Assembly: GCA_021809365.1 (NCBI GenBank)
Contig: JAKBAC010000018.1
Location: forward strand, 1 to 33,907
Source of the DNA: Planctomycetota bacterium
GTDB taxonomy: Bacteria; Planctomycetota; Phycisphaerae; WQYP01
Length of the DNA stretch: 33,907 bases
Reading direction: 5' to 3'
Below, piece after piece: positions 17,576 to 25,765 of this stretch. Each line of letters opens with the position of its first letter. The stretch's first letter is position 1. The notes below the pieces were generated by a model that was not told where the DNA came from, searched no databases, and saw only the letters and a list, made by a program, of their open reading frames with translations. A program made the translations under genes and the position numbers.

Positions 17576-17731
17576 TTCTCCGGCGCATGGTGCGGTAGAA
17601 TGATGGCGGCGCACATGCCGCGGAATGCCCGCGGCGGATTTTCCAGACGTCGGAATTATATGGATATGGAATAGCATAAAGATGTGTACACATATACATT
17701 TCACGATGGCATGGGGCGCATCCGGTGATGG

Positions 17732-18715
17732 ATGTCTGGGGATCGGCGTTTCTGGAGTCAAGGGACATTGAACACCACGGATCAGGCAGAATCACAAACG
17801 GTGGTACCGGCGCGATTGCCGCTGGATCGCTCAAAGCAGGCGGCTGATTATTTGCGTTCGGCCGGTCATGGTGTGATGGATACCATCGCCCACTTCTGGG
17901 ATCGGCTGGCTCAGACCCCCCCGCTGGCACGGGACGATCTGCATCTGGTTATGGCGGGAACCGGAATTACGGATTCCGCCGGGGCCGATTTTGGCAATGC
18001 CCGCGGTGTCATGCTTTATGTTCCCAAAGCGCATCGGGCCGATGTAATGGCATTGTCCCCGCAGGCTGCGAATGCGATGTGCCAATATCTTGAAAAATGG
18101 TGGGCCGACGGGCAGACGCAACGCCCCAATACGCCCCCCACCGATGGATCGGTTTCCCCACTGCCCATAAATTACATTACAGGATTATCGGACGGTGTTG
18201 ACGCCATGACACCGCAACTGCTGATAATGACGAATCGCAAGGCCCCGGCACGGAAAACGGTCAATGTGATGATGACTTTGCCCAATGACAGACCGGCGAC
18301 TCTTTGTGCGCGCGTGCGGTTGGCGCGCGATGGTGATGAACCTGTGCTTAATCGCTGGCGAAAACTATATAACCAGGAGCGCGGCATCCTTTTCGATGCG
18401 GATATCAATGCGTGGATTGAATCCAGAAATGTCTACGTCCATGAAGTTAATGGAGAGATTGTCGCATTAGCGAAATTTGATTTAATTCTGCCAATGACAG
18501 TTGAGATTGGCGGTGTATTTACATTTCCGGCCTATCGTAAGCAGGGCTTTGGATGCGAATTAGTGCATGACCTGGTGTGCCGCATCCGTCAAATGGGTAA
18601 GACCCCCCTGCTCCAAGTGGATGTGGAAAATCAACCAGCCTTGGCTTTGTATCACAAAATGAATTGGGTTGAGCTGGGACGATTAACACGCGTATGGATA
18701 ACTTCCGTGTCGTAA
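17732..18715 (+). CDS. GNAT family N-acetyltransferase with an additional N-terminal domain
   Basis: A 327-residue protein. The C-terminal part (about 185-327) is a GNAT fold: VEIGGVFTFPAYRKQGFGCELV gives the acetyl-CoA binding motif A (V-x-T-x-PxxRxxGxG variant), and VENQPALALYHKMNW is the motif B ending. The N-terminal 180 residues resemble no domain I can name. The substrate is unknown. ATG at 17732 is used; a TTG at 17768 with GGAG ten nt upstream is a serious alternative and would remove 12 residues. The 3' end lies 10 bp from the first parS site. Confidence 0.75.
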   Translation: MSGDRRFWSQGTLNTTDQAESQTVVPARLPLDRSKQAADYLRSAGHGVMDTIAHFWDRLAQTPPLARDDLHLVMAGTGITDSAGADFGNARGVMLYVPKAHRADVMALSPQAANAMCQYLEKWWADGQTQRPNTPPTDGSVSPLPINYITGLSDGVDAMTPQLLIMTNRKAPARKTVNVMMTLPNDRPATLCARVRLARDGDEPVLNRWRKLYNQERGILFDADINAWIESRNVYVHEVNGEIVALAKFDLILPMTVEIGGVFTFPAYRKQGFGCELVHDLVCRIRQMGKTPLLQVDVENQPALALYHKMNWVELGRLTRVWITSVS

Positions 18716-18725
18716 TAATCAGCGA

Positions 18726-18741
18726 TGTTCCACGTGGAACA
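18726..18741. promoter_or_regulatory. parS centromere site 1
   Basis: TGTTCCACGTGGAACA is a perfect 16-bp palindrome identical to the classical bacterial parS consensus variant bound by chromosomal ParB. It lies 382 bp upstream of parB, immediately after the GNAT gene. Confidence 0.93.
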
Positions 18742-19035
18742 ACACCCACAGCGAGTAAGGCATCGCGAAGAAATAACGTGAGCAATTATGGCGCAGGAAT
18801 TTTGACCGCTGGCGGCCAAAATTACCAGCCAGAAAGCTCAGGTTATTTTTTCGCGATGCCCAACATGTTAGCCGGTGGGTTTAACCCACAGGGCGTGGTT
18901 CGGACGCCAATGCCGATAACTGAAAGCGTGAACATCGGGCCTTCGCCACGACAACATCAGGATACAATCGTCACGCCAACGTGACGCGGGCATGACATCG
19001 GATATGTCCAACGAGAAAACATATCGCCCATTCAC
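18742..19035. other. Gene-free spacer between the two parS sites
   Basis: I see no credible gene here on either strand: short open frames lack an RBS and family resemblance. ParA is not encoded. The stretch is less GC-rich than the neighbouring genes. Confidence 0.5.
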
Positions 19036-19064
19036 TTGACCAATCAATGAAAATACGCGACAAT
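19036..19064 (+). promoter_or_regulatory. Probable parB promoter
   Basis: TTGACC (19036-19041), a 17-nt spacer and GACAAT (19059-19064). The -10 box abuts the second parS, so bound ParB would cover the transcription start, suggesting autorepression. Confidence 0.45.
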
Positions 19065-19079
19065 GTTCCACGTAGAACA
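19064..19079. promoter_or_regulatory. parS site 2
   Basis: TGTTCCACGTAGAACA differs from the perfect site at one position. It lies 28 bp before the parB ATG. Because it starts after an A it creates an in-frame ATG (19063) that mimics a gene start reading MFHVEH. Confidence 0.88.
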
Positions 19080-19107
19080 TAGCCACCAAATGTATGGAGA
19101 AAATTCA

Positions 19108-20052
19108 ATGGCAGCTCAACCTCGGCTCGGTAGGGGGCTTAATGCACTTATCACCCAACGCGCAAAACAAGTTTCTGATGAAAGTAGTGCATCTACTATA
19201 AGTAGTGGTGTAAACACTCATGTACCACATAACATAGATAACCCTGACGCAAATAATATTCGTATATATGAAATCTCAATTACACTAATTGATGATAATC
19301 CAAGTCAACCGCGTCAGACCATGGATTCCGCTACGCTTACTGAACTGGCCAACTCCATCCGCACCCACGGCATTCTCCAGCCGGTCTTGCTTAAGCAGGT
19401 GGGGGAGCGGTATCAATTGGTCGCCGGACACAGGCGTACCGCAGCCGCCAAAATTGCGGGTATTGCCACGGTACCCGCGATTATTCGGTCGGATACCACA
19501 CCGGAACAGCAGGTTGAATGGGCGCTGATTGAAAATATTCAGCGCCAGGACCTCAACGCCATTGAACGCGCCAAAGCCTACCGCGCATACATTGAACGTT
19601 TTACGATCACACACGCCCAGGCCGCTGAACGCCTCGGCGAAGACCGTACCACCATTACCAATTTCCTGCGACTCCTGGATTTGCCGACGGCAATTCAAGA
19701 CCTCATAAGCGCCGGCGCAATTTCCACCGGTCATGCCAAAGTCCTTGCCGGCATTGATGATGTGGCGCGGCAGATCGCCCTGGCTTCACAGGCCGCGCAA
19801 CAGGGTTTAAGTGTCCGCCGACTTGAAGTTCTGGCCCGCGAAAGCGGGGCGGTCGCGGTCCGTGCAGCCAAAGCCGGTTCCGTGCGCACGGCGAACATCC
19901 TGGATATGGAGCAAAAACTCTCCCGCCAACTGGGAACCAAACTCCGTATTATTCCCAGCCGCAAAAAAGGCGCGGGGCGCGTGGTGATTCAATACTTTTC
20001 CGTGGATGAATTTCAACGCATCTTCGGCCAATTTACGCATGACAATATGTAG
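19108..20052 (+). CDS. parB: Chromosome-partitioning protein ParB
   Basis: A 314-residue ParB/Spo0J family CTPase that loads on parS and organises the origin region. Seen are the ParA-interacting N-terminus (RLGRGLNALI), the ParB/Srx domain with GERYQLVAGHRRTAAA (99-114, CTP-binding), ENIQRQDLNAIERA (142-155) and a helix-turn-helix ITHAQAAERLGEDRTTITNFL (about 167-187), then a C-terminal dimerisation domain. Start at 19108 is chosen because GGAG lies 8 nt upstream and the protein then begins as typical ParBs do; the ATG at 19063 belongs to parS. No parA is adjacent, which is unusual. Confidence 0.93.
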   Translation: MAAQPRLGRGLNALITQRAKQVSDESSASTISSGVNTHVPHNIDNPDANNIRIYEISITLIDDNPSQPRQTMDSATLTELANSIRTHGILQPVLLKQVGERYQLVAGHRRTAAAKIAGIATVPAIIRSDTTPEQQVEWALIENIQRQDLNAIERAKAYRAYIERFTITHAQAAERLGEDRTTITNFLRLLDLPTAIQDLISAGAISTGHAKVLAGIDDVARQIALASQAAQQGLSVRRLEVLARESGAVAVRAAKAGSVRTANILDMEQKLSRQLGTKLRIIPSRKKGAGRVVIQYFSVDEFQRIFGQFTHDNM

Positions 20053-20080
20053 TGTAGATATGTTGATATAGTGATATGTT

Positions 20081-21016
20081 ATGACGCACACAGTGACCAT
20101 ACTTGATTTTCTCCGCCGGCAATATCCGCGGGCCAAGGCCACCACGCTGCGCCGGATGATCCAGGATGCGCGCGTCAGCCTCAATGGCCTGCCCGTGCGC
20201 TCGCTCAAAACGCCTGTGCCCCACGGACAGACACCCACGGTCGCGGACACCGCGGGCAATACCTCCGGCCCTGGTGCGCCGGGACTGGAATTACCCGATG
20301 GAATAGACGCACTCTACGCCGATGCGGATGTGCTGGTGGTCGTAAAACCGCCCGGATTGTTGACCGCCACGCATGCCCGGGAACAGCGCCCGACGCTGCT
20401 GGCGGGGGTTAACCGTGTACTGGGCCGGCACAATCAGAAAGCCAAAGCCTATCTCGTGCATCGCCTGGATCGGGACGCATCCGGCCTGTTGGTGTTGGCC
20501 CGCGGCACGCGCGCTTTGGCAAATTTGAAGCGGCAATTCCGGACGCATACCGTCACACGCGAATATCAACTCGTGGTGCATGGCGCGCCGCGGCCCCCGG
20601 CGGGGCGGCTGGAACATCGGCTGCTGGAAACGGAATCCGGAATGGTACGCGTGTGCCCCAACAACCCCAGGATTAATTCCATCGCCGCGGGCAAACCCGC
20701 GATTCTGGATTATCAATTGCTGCAGACCAACCGGGCTTTGAGCCTGGTGCGCTGTCGCCTCCACACGGGTCGGAAGCATCAGATTCGCGTGCAGTTCGCC
20801 GCCATCGGCCATCCCGTGGTTGGGGATGTGTTCTATGGCAAGCCCGCGGCCCGGCAGGGGGGTGAGGGCAGATTATGTCTGCACGCCGTTCATGTTCAAT
20901 TCACACATCCGCGCACGGGAAAAAAACTGGACTTTCAGTCCCCATTACCTGTAAGCATCAGCCGATGGATGAAAACCAACACGTCCAATTCCCCGGTACC
21001 CCGGCCCGGCGTATAG
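20081..21016 (+). CDS. RluA-family 23S rRNA/tRNA pseudouridine synthase
   Basis: A 311-residue protein with an N-terminal S4-like RNA-binding domain (about 5-60) and the RluA catalytic domain. The active-site motif HRLDRDASG spans 127-135 with catalytic D130; the HTGRKHQIRVQFAAIGHPVVGD block confirms the RluA/RluD group. It isomerises uridines in rRNA or tRNA; the target cannot be told. It begins 28 nt after parB and may be co-transcribed. The Pro/Gly-rich linker at 48-70 is short and family-typical. Confidence 0.88.
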   Translation: MTHTVTILDFLRRQYPRAKATTLRRMIQDARVSLNGLPVRSLKTPVPHGQTPTVADTAGNTSGPGAPGLELPDGIDALYADADVLVVVKPPGLLTATHAREQRPTLLAGVNRVLGRHNQKAKAYLVHRLDRDASGLLVLARGTRALANLKRQFRTHTVTREYQLVVHGAPRPPAGRLEHRLLETESGMVRVCPNNPRINSIAAGKPAILDYQLLQTNRALSLVRCRLHTGRKHQIRVQFAAIGHPVVGDVFYGKPAARQGGEGRLCLHAVHVQFTHPRTGKKLDFQSPLPVSISRWMKTNTSNSPVPRPGV

Positions 21017-21084
21017 ATACCCATCGCGACTGCGCCGCAATCAAAGGATATGGCTACCACACAACGTTATAGCGATCACGACGG

Positions 21085-21300
21085 GATCAACCACGAGGTA
21101 GCGGAGGGGACGCTTTGGCTCAATGAAATAATGAGTACTGAATAATGGGTAGAACAAAGCGCTGCGCTTCAACGAGCAACGAACAACGGGGTAACCGCAA
21201 AGGGGCGTAAGAACGCAAAGGGGTGACGACGACGGAACGGATCGAACGGGGTCCGGAGAGCAGGCGAGGGTAGAGCCGTCGCTGCGGCGAGGACGAGGGG
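21085..21300. repeat. Mosaic intergenic repeat, copy 2 (inverted relative to copy 3)
   Basis: The 578-bp gap between the convergent pseudouridine synthase and glycoside hydrolase genes has no gene. Its first half contains, read on the minus strand, the same phrases as 25510-25705: CCGTCGTCGTCACCCCTTTG, CCCCTTTGCGGTTA, GTTGTTCGTTGCTCGTT, CTACCTCGTGGT and CGCCGCAGCGAC. The order of the phrases differs between copies. From 21301 to 21594 I see nothing recognisable; no U-rich terminator hairpin is evident. Confidence 0.7.
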
Positions 21301-21594
21301 TGGCGTTATCCGGGGGCGCGGCGGTTCCCGGCCGCCAATTTGTTTTGGCCCGGAATTCAGTAGATCGCCGGTATTATCTTATTCGCATCACGTGTTGATC
21401 GCCGCGCTTCATTCATCATTGCACGGCGATGTGACCGCGACCTGCGCCCCGGCACCAGAACTTTATTCATATTTATCGCGGCACAACGCGCAATCCGGCA
21501 AGCCATTAAATCCGCCGCCAATTCCACTATCTAATCACGTCCCCGTTTCACTTCTTCTCCCGCGGGTCCGTATCCCCATACAATCAATCCTGGC

Positions 21595-23727
21595 TTATAG
21601 GTTCACAGCGGGCAAAAATTTCAGATTGCGTCGGAATGGTTCGATACGACCATCGGCCACCCGGTACATCCGCTCGTTGCTTTCAATTGCTGCATTTCCC
21701 AGTTCAACGTACGTATTGCCGCATACGTCGATGAGGCCCAAGTTATAACATTCCCCATCAATGCGACCGATGGCGGATTCGTCGTACATGGCAAACCAGT
21801 GAACGCCTACACAGTTTGGATTCGCCACCGCATCCTCAAGATAGATACGGTATGCCATGGCCCGATCTGCCTGGTTCTTGGGGCGAGGGCTGACCATGGA
21901 AGCAGGCAGTCCAACATCCAGCGCTCCGAATCCGAACTCGCCGATGATGACCGGCATATTAAGCGTCCTGTGAATCTGCGCTACCGCTGCGTGTGGAATG
22001 TGCGGCGCGTAGCAATTCATGCTGAAAACATCGAACTGCTTCATCCCCAATAACGCCCACTGGGGTGGTACCGTATTGTAACGGATTCCAAGGTTCAAAT
22101 GATTTGGATCGACACGTCGGCAGGCGGTTGAGAGGATATTGAAATAACGCGTAACCATTTGAACGCTGAATTCGGTCAAATCTTTTACGGCCTCCGCCGT
22201 CATGCTGTCCCGCCATTTCCCGGACTCCACATGAGCGAAGTTTGTTGGCATTTTCCAGGCATGCGCAAGCATTGAGTTGGTGCCATATTTCTTTTTTAAG
22301 AACGCTGCCAGCTCCCGGCGAGTATAGCAGTCAGCGGTATTAAACAGCATTCCTTCCGCGGGCGGTTCTGACGAAAAACCACCCCAAGCTGGTTCATTCA
22401 TCATAAAATAACCGATGAGCGCAGGATCATGAACGGTCGTTGTTAACGCCGCGGCGAATTCTGCAGCATCGGCTTCAAAGGCCGGGTGGTATACATCCGG
22501 AAAATCACGAAAAACATATCCACTGCGTTTCGCGACCAACCGCATAGGGCGAACATAAGGGAACCGCCGAGCTTGCGCATACTCCCACTGTGACCAATTG
22601 CCCACGGTATTAAAACGCAGGCGTTTCAGTTCTGATAACGCTACATCCGCCCACTTATTACTCCAGTTGTCCGTTCCCAACGCGCGAATCATATTGGCGG
22701 CCAAATAATTGATATAATTTCCCTTGCCCTTATGTCCCCAAAACCACCAATGTGAATATATCCCGGCGTAATCGCCCTTCGGATCGGGTAACCAAGAAAG
22801 TGCCCCCTCAATTCCGTCATACCGAGCGGCACTATCACCAACGCCGACGCAATTTACGCCGACTGACCAAAAAGCAAACCCATCAGGATCCACCAGCCAC
22901 CAGCGCCTGCCGTCATAATGCGTGCGAAAATATCCTGCACCTGCGGTAAGTTTTCTGGTTTTCCACCCACCCCATTGCGAATACTCCCCACCCCATGTTT
23001 GTCTGGATGCATTCTCCAATTGCGACTTTATATGCGCATTGACCTCGGACACATTACGCACCTTACCCGGCCAATCATGCAGTCGGTATTGTCCCAGCTC
23101 GTCCAGAAGTTTCCCCTTCGGAAATACCGGTTGCGCGATTGTTTCCACAGCCCCTGATACCGCCATCAGCGGCGTCATGCACCATCGCACGCGGCCCGAA
23201 CGTTTTCTCAAGACTGTCAACTGTGCACGATCCACATGGTCTAAATCCACCATGTCACCCCCACACGACGGCTTTAAAAAGCCCCCTTCCCGAGCAATCG
23301 TCCACTGGTGCAGGTTGACGAGATCCAACGGCATACGGAGGCGAAAGGAACACTGTGGCAGCCCTCCCCATGTAAAAATAAATGAATGGCCGTTTACCCC
23401 TTCTTGCAGTACCAGAGAAAACACCACAAGGTCGCTGTCATCCACCAGCATGTCCGCTGTCAGATATTTCGCTTTTTTAAGAAAACCTGGAGGAAAGTGA
23501 TAGGTAAATCCATCCCCCACTTCCGGTGTGACAAACCAAGTCGCGCCGGCAACGGGGGCCACACCGGGGTATTCCCGTATTGAGCCGCAATGCCGCTTAA
23601 CTTCCAACCGCACTGAGGTCTCAGCTGCACTGCTGATATTGGTCGTCACCATCCCGGTTGATAACACCGTTATGGCCTGAAGAAATTCTCGCCGTCCCAG
23701 CTCCATACGCCGATCACCATCCGTCAT
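21595..23727 (-). CDS. Exported clan GH-A glycoside hydrolase, agarase-like
   Basis: A 710-residue protein starting at the ATG at 23727 (AGAGGA 7 nt upstream). A Tat signal GRREFLQAITVLSTGMV lies near residues 11-27. A beta-rich N-terminal region (about 40-240) precedes a TIM barrel (about 260-660) opening with WWLVDPDGFAFWSVGVNCV, a sequence style seen in GH50/GH86-type agarases and relatives. The probable acid/base is E445 in MMNEPAW and the nucleophile E597 in VIIGEFGFG. Substrate is uncertain: agar-like galactans are a guess, other beta-glycans possible. It is monocistronic, convergent with the pseudouridine synthase gene. Confidence 0.75.
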   Translation of the reverse strand: MTDGDRRMELGRREFLQAITVLSTGMVTTNISSAAETSVRLEVKRHCGSIREYPGVAPVAGATWFVTPEVGDGFTYHFPPGFLKKAKYLTADMLVDDSDLVVFSLVLQEGVNGHSFIFTWGGLPQCSFRLRMPLDLVNLHQWTIAREGGFLKPSCGGDMVDLDHVDRAQLTVLRKRSGRVRWCMTPLMAVSGAVETIAQPVFPKGKLLDELGQYRLHDWPGKVRNVSEVNAHIKSQLENASRQTWGGEYSQWGGWKTRKLTAGAGYFRTHYDGRRWWLVDPDGFAFWSVGVNCVGVGDSAARYDGIEGALSWLPDPKGDYAGIYSHWWFWGHKGKGNYINYLAANMIRALGTDNWSNKWADVALSELKRLRFNTVGNWSQWEYAQARRFPYVRPMRLVAKRSGYVFRDFPDVYHPAFEADAAEFAAALTTTVHDPALIGYFMMNEPAWGGFSSEPPAEGMLFNTADCYTRRELAAFLKKKYGTNSMLAHAWKMPTNFAHVESGKWRDSMTAEAVKDLTEFSVQMVTRYFNILSTACRRVDPNHLNLGIRYNTVPPQWALLGMKQFDVFSMNCYAPHIPHAAVAQIHRTLNMPVIIGEFGFGALDVGLPASMVSPRPKNQADRAMAYRIYLEDAVANPNCVGVHWFAMYDESAIGRIDGECYNLGLIDVCGNTYVELGNAAIESNERMYRVADGRIEPFRRNLKFLPAVNL

Positions 23728-24239
23728 AACACAATCCTCTTTAAAAGATATGCGACCCAAACGTTTCTAGTGCTCTGTCACAGCAACATTGTGCGATGGC
23801 TGCCTCTTAAAGGACACGCCCACCATCGCCAGATTTCCTTGTCTACCCTAAAATAATGTTGTGACCAGGCACCAGTATTATTGTCCTTAAGACATCCAAG
23901 GTCAAATTAATGGATTATTAAGAGGTTAAAAGGGAAGCTGTGACAATATTTCCGGGCTTCTGTGCAGTGATTGATTTAAGATTTGAGCATTGAAACTGGG
24001 AAGTGAGCCGAAGTGAAAACTGGTCGGGACCCGTTTCCGGAAGTCGGATCGAAATAGGTTACTGTTCCGAATGCCAATCATAGGCGTATGCCCCGCCGGG
24101 TGAATCCTGAGGTTGATTCATGCGGTAACACGGCAATCCGCATTCACGATTATTATGTACCGTCGGCTGATTCTCGCACGTCCCAAAAATTAATGTTTGG
24201 ATAAATTTCAAGAACTTTAAAATATTTCCCATTTTTCTA
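23728..24239. other. Gene-free region upstream of the glycoside hydrolase and PEP-CTERM genes
   Basis: No credible gene. A 9-bp inverted pair TGTCACAGC (23777-23785) / GCTGTGACA (23938-23946) brackets 150 bp. From about 24180 the sequence becomes AT-rich, leading into the promoter at 24240. A minus-strand 81-codon frame at 24059-24304 lacks an RBS and family resemblance. Confidence 0.4.
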
Positions 24240-24268
24240 TTGACTTTGCGGTTGACATGTGTTATAAA
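24240..24268 (+). promoter_or_regulatory. Sigma70-like promoter of the PEP-CTERM gene
   Basis: TTGACT (24240-24245), a 17-nt spacer and TATAAA (24263-24268), inside an AT-rich stretch. The start site would be near 24275, giving a leader of about 225 nt before the ATG at 24502. That leader has no gene; I could not fit it to a known riboswitch. Confidence 0.6.
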
Positions 24269-24501
24269 TATACATGTTTTGTGGATTGCAGCCCTGATCA
24301 GCATGGGATAATCCAGCGATCAAGGCCAAAATGAAAGAGGCAACTTGCTTCTTTTTGATGAATCACAAGCGGGATCAGCCCGCGCACTGGAGAAATGAAT
24401 TTTGTGATCCGATAACCAGATAAGTATCCAGCTCACGGAATGTTGATGAGCGGCTTATTTGTGGTTACGGCATTGCGTCAATTTTTTGTAGAGAGGCTCC
24501 C

Positions 24502-25230
24502 ATGAACAAGACAATGTTATTCGGAATGGCCGCACTTGGTCTCGCCGCAGTCGGTGTACCGCAGGCGTTCGCAACGCCAACATTGACGGTCAGTGTTAAT
24601 GGCGGACCGGCAACCCCAGTGGGTGTAGCCGATTTGTCAGCTTACCTTGGTGCTGGCACTTATGGGGCCCTTCCCGGAAGTTTAGACGGATTCTCGTGGG
24701 GTGGGATTTTATTAGAAACTCCAACGGGTGCAAACCAGTTCACGCTGAATTTAACCTCAGTTTCCAATGGTAATCTAAGTACCGGCACAATTACTTTTGT
24801 CGCATCCAATAGCATTTCAGATCCCACCGCCCAATCCATGCAGCCTTCCGGTGGTGCAACTGCGTCTAACGCGACATCGTTCCAAACGGTGGATTTTAAT
24901 AGTTCGGTGTACTCCTCAACGCCGACACTGCTGGCTTCCAGGGATTCCGGCGTGCTGGGTCTGAACTCCCCAACAAATCCGACATTCCCCAATTCTTCGG
25001 TTCCCTTCAATTCGCCGGGTGCCAATTTGGGTACCTTCAGCGGAAATTTGACCCTTGACAACACAATTACATTATCACTTAACCCTGCCGCGTCGCTGAC
25101 CGGTGGGCTTTTGACGGATTCATTGAGCAATTCCGCGATTCCCACCCCCGAACCGGCTACGCTGGCCTTGTTTGCTGTGGGGGGCCTGGCATTGCTGGCC
25201 GGTGCGCGCCGCCGCAAGAATCAGGCTTAA
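24502..25230 (+). CDS. PEP-CTERM sorted exported protein
   Basis: A 242-residue secreted protein. An N-terminal signal peptide ends at about QAFA (24). The body is Ser/Thr/Asn/Gly-rich with few charged residues. The C-terminus carries the full PEP-CTERM tripartite signal: TPEPATLALFAVGGLALLAG (Pro-Glu-Pro, hydrophobic helix) followed by ARRRKNQA. Exosortase removes this tail and the protein is exported or attached at the surface. RBS GAGAGG before ATG. It is a single-gene unit with promoter and terminator. The mature domain's role is unknown. No exosortase gene is in the window. Confidence 0.88.
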   Translation: MNKTMLFGMAALGLAAVGVPQAFATPTLTVSVNGGPATPVGVADLSAYLGAGTYGALPGSLDGFSWGGILLETPTGANQFTLNLTSVSNGNLSTGTITFVASNSISDPTAQSMQPSGGATASNATSFQTVDFNSSVYSSTPTLLASRDSGVLGLNSPTNPTFPNSSVPFNSPGANLGTFSGNLTLDNTITLSLNPAASLTGGLLTDSLSNSAIPTPEPATLALFAVGGLALLAGARRRKNQA

Positions 25231-25255
25231 TTCGTTAACCAATTAGATTTCTCAA

Positions 25256-25284
25256 AACCGCGGTCCAATTGGCCGCGGTTTTTT
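25256..25284 (+). terminator. Rho-independent terminator of the PEP-CTERM gene
   Basis: AACCGCGG (25256-25263) pairs with CCGCGGTT (25273-25280), followed by a run of six T ending at 25284. It lies 25 bp after the stop. Confidence 0.88.
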
Positions 25285-25372
25285 AATGCACTGGCACTGC
25301 GCCCCAGTTCGGTAAATTTTCTGCGGCACACAAAGCGCTTCAGACTGCACCTCCCAGCAAGGTTATTCAATA

Positions 25373-25463
25373 ATCCGCGTCATCCACTTGATCCGCGCAA
25401 TCCGCGGTCTTACTTACGAAGCCACCGTGAATGCACAAACCGCGGATTGCGCGGATAACGCGG
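25373..25463. repeat. Long inverted repeat with 18-bp perfect arms
   Basis: Arms 25391-25408 and 25439-25456 are perfect reverse complements (ATCCGCGCAATCCGCGGT), separated by 30 bp. Outside them ATCCGCGT (about 25374-25381) again matches ACGCGGAT (25458-25465), so the structure extends imperfectly. The arms are made of reiterated ATCCGCG phrases. A transcript would fold into a long hairpin. It lies beyond the terminator, within 585 bp with no gene. Confidence 0.75.
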
Positions 25464-25504
25464 ATATGATTCCCCCAATGGGACACGTGACACACTCCCC
25501 GTTG

Positions 25505-25710
25505 TTCCCTCCGCTTACCTCCGTTACCTCGTGGTAAATACCGTCGTCGTCACCCCTTTGCGCCCTTGTGCCCCTTTGCGGTTAACCCCATCGTCGTCGC
25601 CGCAGCGACAGTGTCAAGTTGTTCGTTGCTCGTTACTCGTTGTTCGTTGTAAGAATGTGCTCTACTGTTCAACTCTCTACTCTCTCCTGCTCTGCGGCGG
25701 CGGCCGCCGC
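25505..25710. repeat. Mosaic intergenic repeat, copy 3
   Basis: Contains the phrases listed for 21085-21300 in opposite orientation: CTTACCTCCGTTACCTCGTGG, CCGTCGTCGTCACCCCTTTG, CCCCTTTGCGGTTAACCCC and CGCCGCAGCGAC. A near-tandem array of TTGTTCGT / GCTCGTTA units follows (25618-25650), then the CTCTACTGTTCAACTCTCT and GCTCTGCGGC phrases shared with 17441-17575. Confidence 0.7.
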
Positions 25711-25765
25711 GTTGCAGAATCGGTCACAGGCCCCCCATCGGGTTGTACCGCACCCGATGGTTGCA

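Noticed and set aside
18690..18702. Possible DnaA box (TTATCCATA on the minus strand) near parS
   Set aside because: A single box with a mismatch inside a coding region is not evidence for a replication origin.
18694..18984. 96-codon plus-strand frame between GNAT and parB
   Set aside because: It starts inside the GNAT gene, crosses a parS site, has no SD and shows no family resemblance.
19063..19107. In-frame upstream ATG of parB giving MFHVEH
   Set aside because: This ATG is formed by the parS palindrome; no SD precedes it and the encoded residues are not ParB-like. The start at 19108 has GGAG at 8 nt.
23777..23946. Inverted pair TGTCACAGC/GCTGTGACA as ends of a small mobile element
   Set aside because: Only 9 bp match, similarity does not extend inward and no target-site duplication is visible.
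24059..24304. 81-codon minus-strand frame upstream of the PEP-CTERM gene
   Set aside because: It runs through the AT-rich promoter region, has no SD and low-complexity composition.
25615..25652. Short repeated TTGTTCGT/GCTCGTTA units considered as a CRISPR array
   Set aside because: Units are 7-9 bp with no spacer-repeat regularity and no cas genes nearby; better described as a low-complexity tandem.
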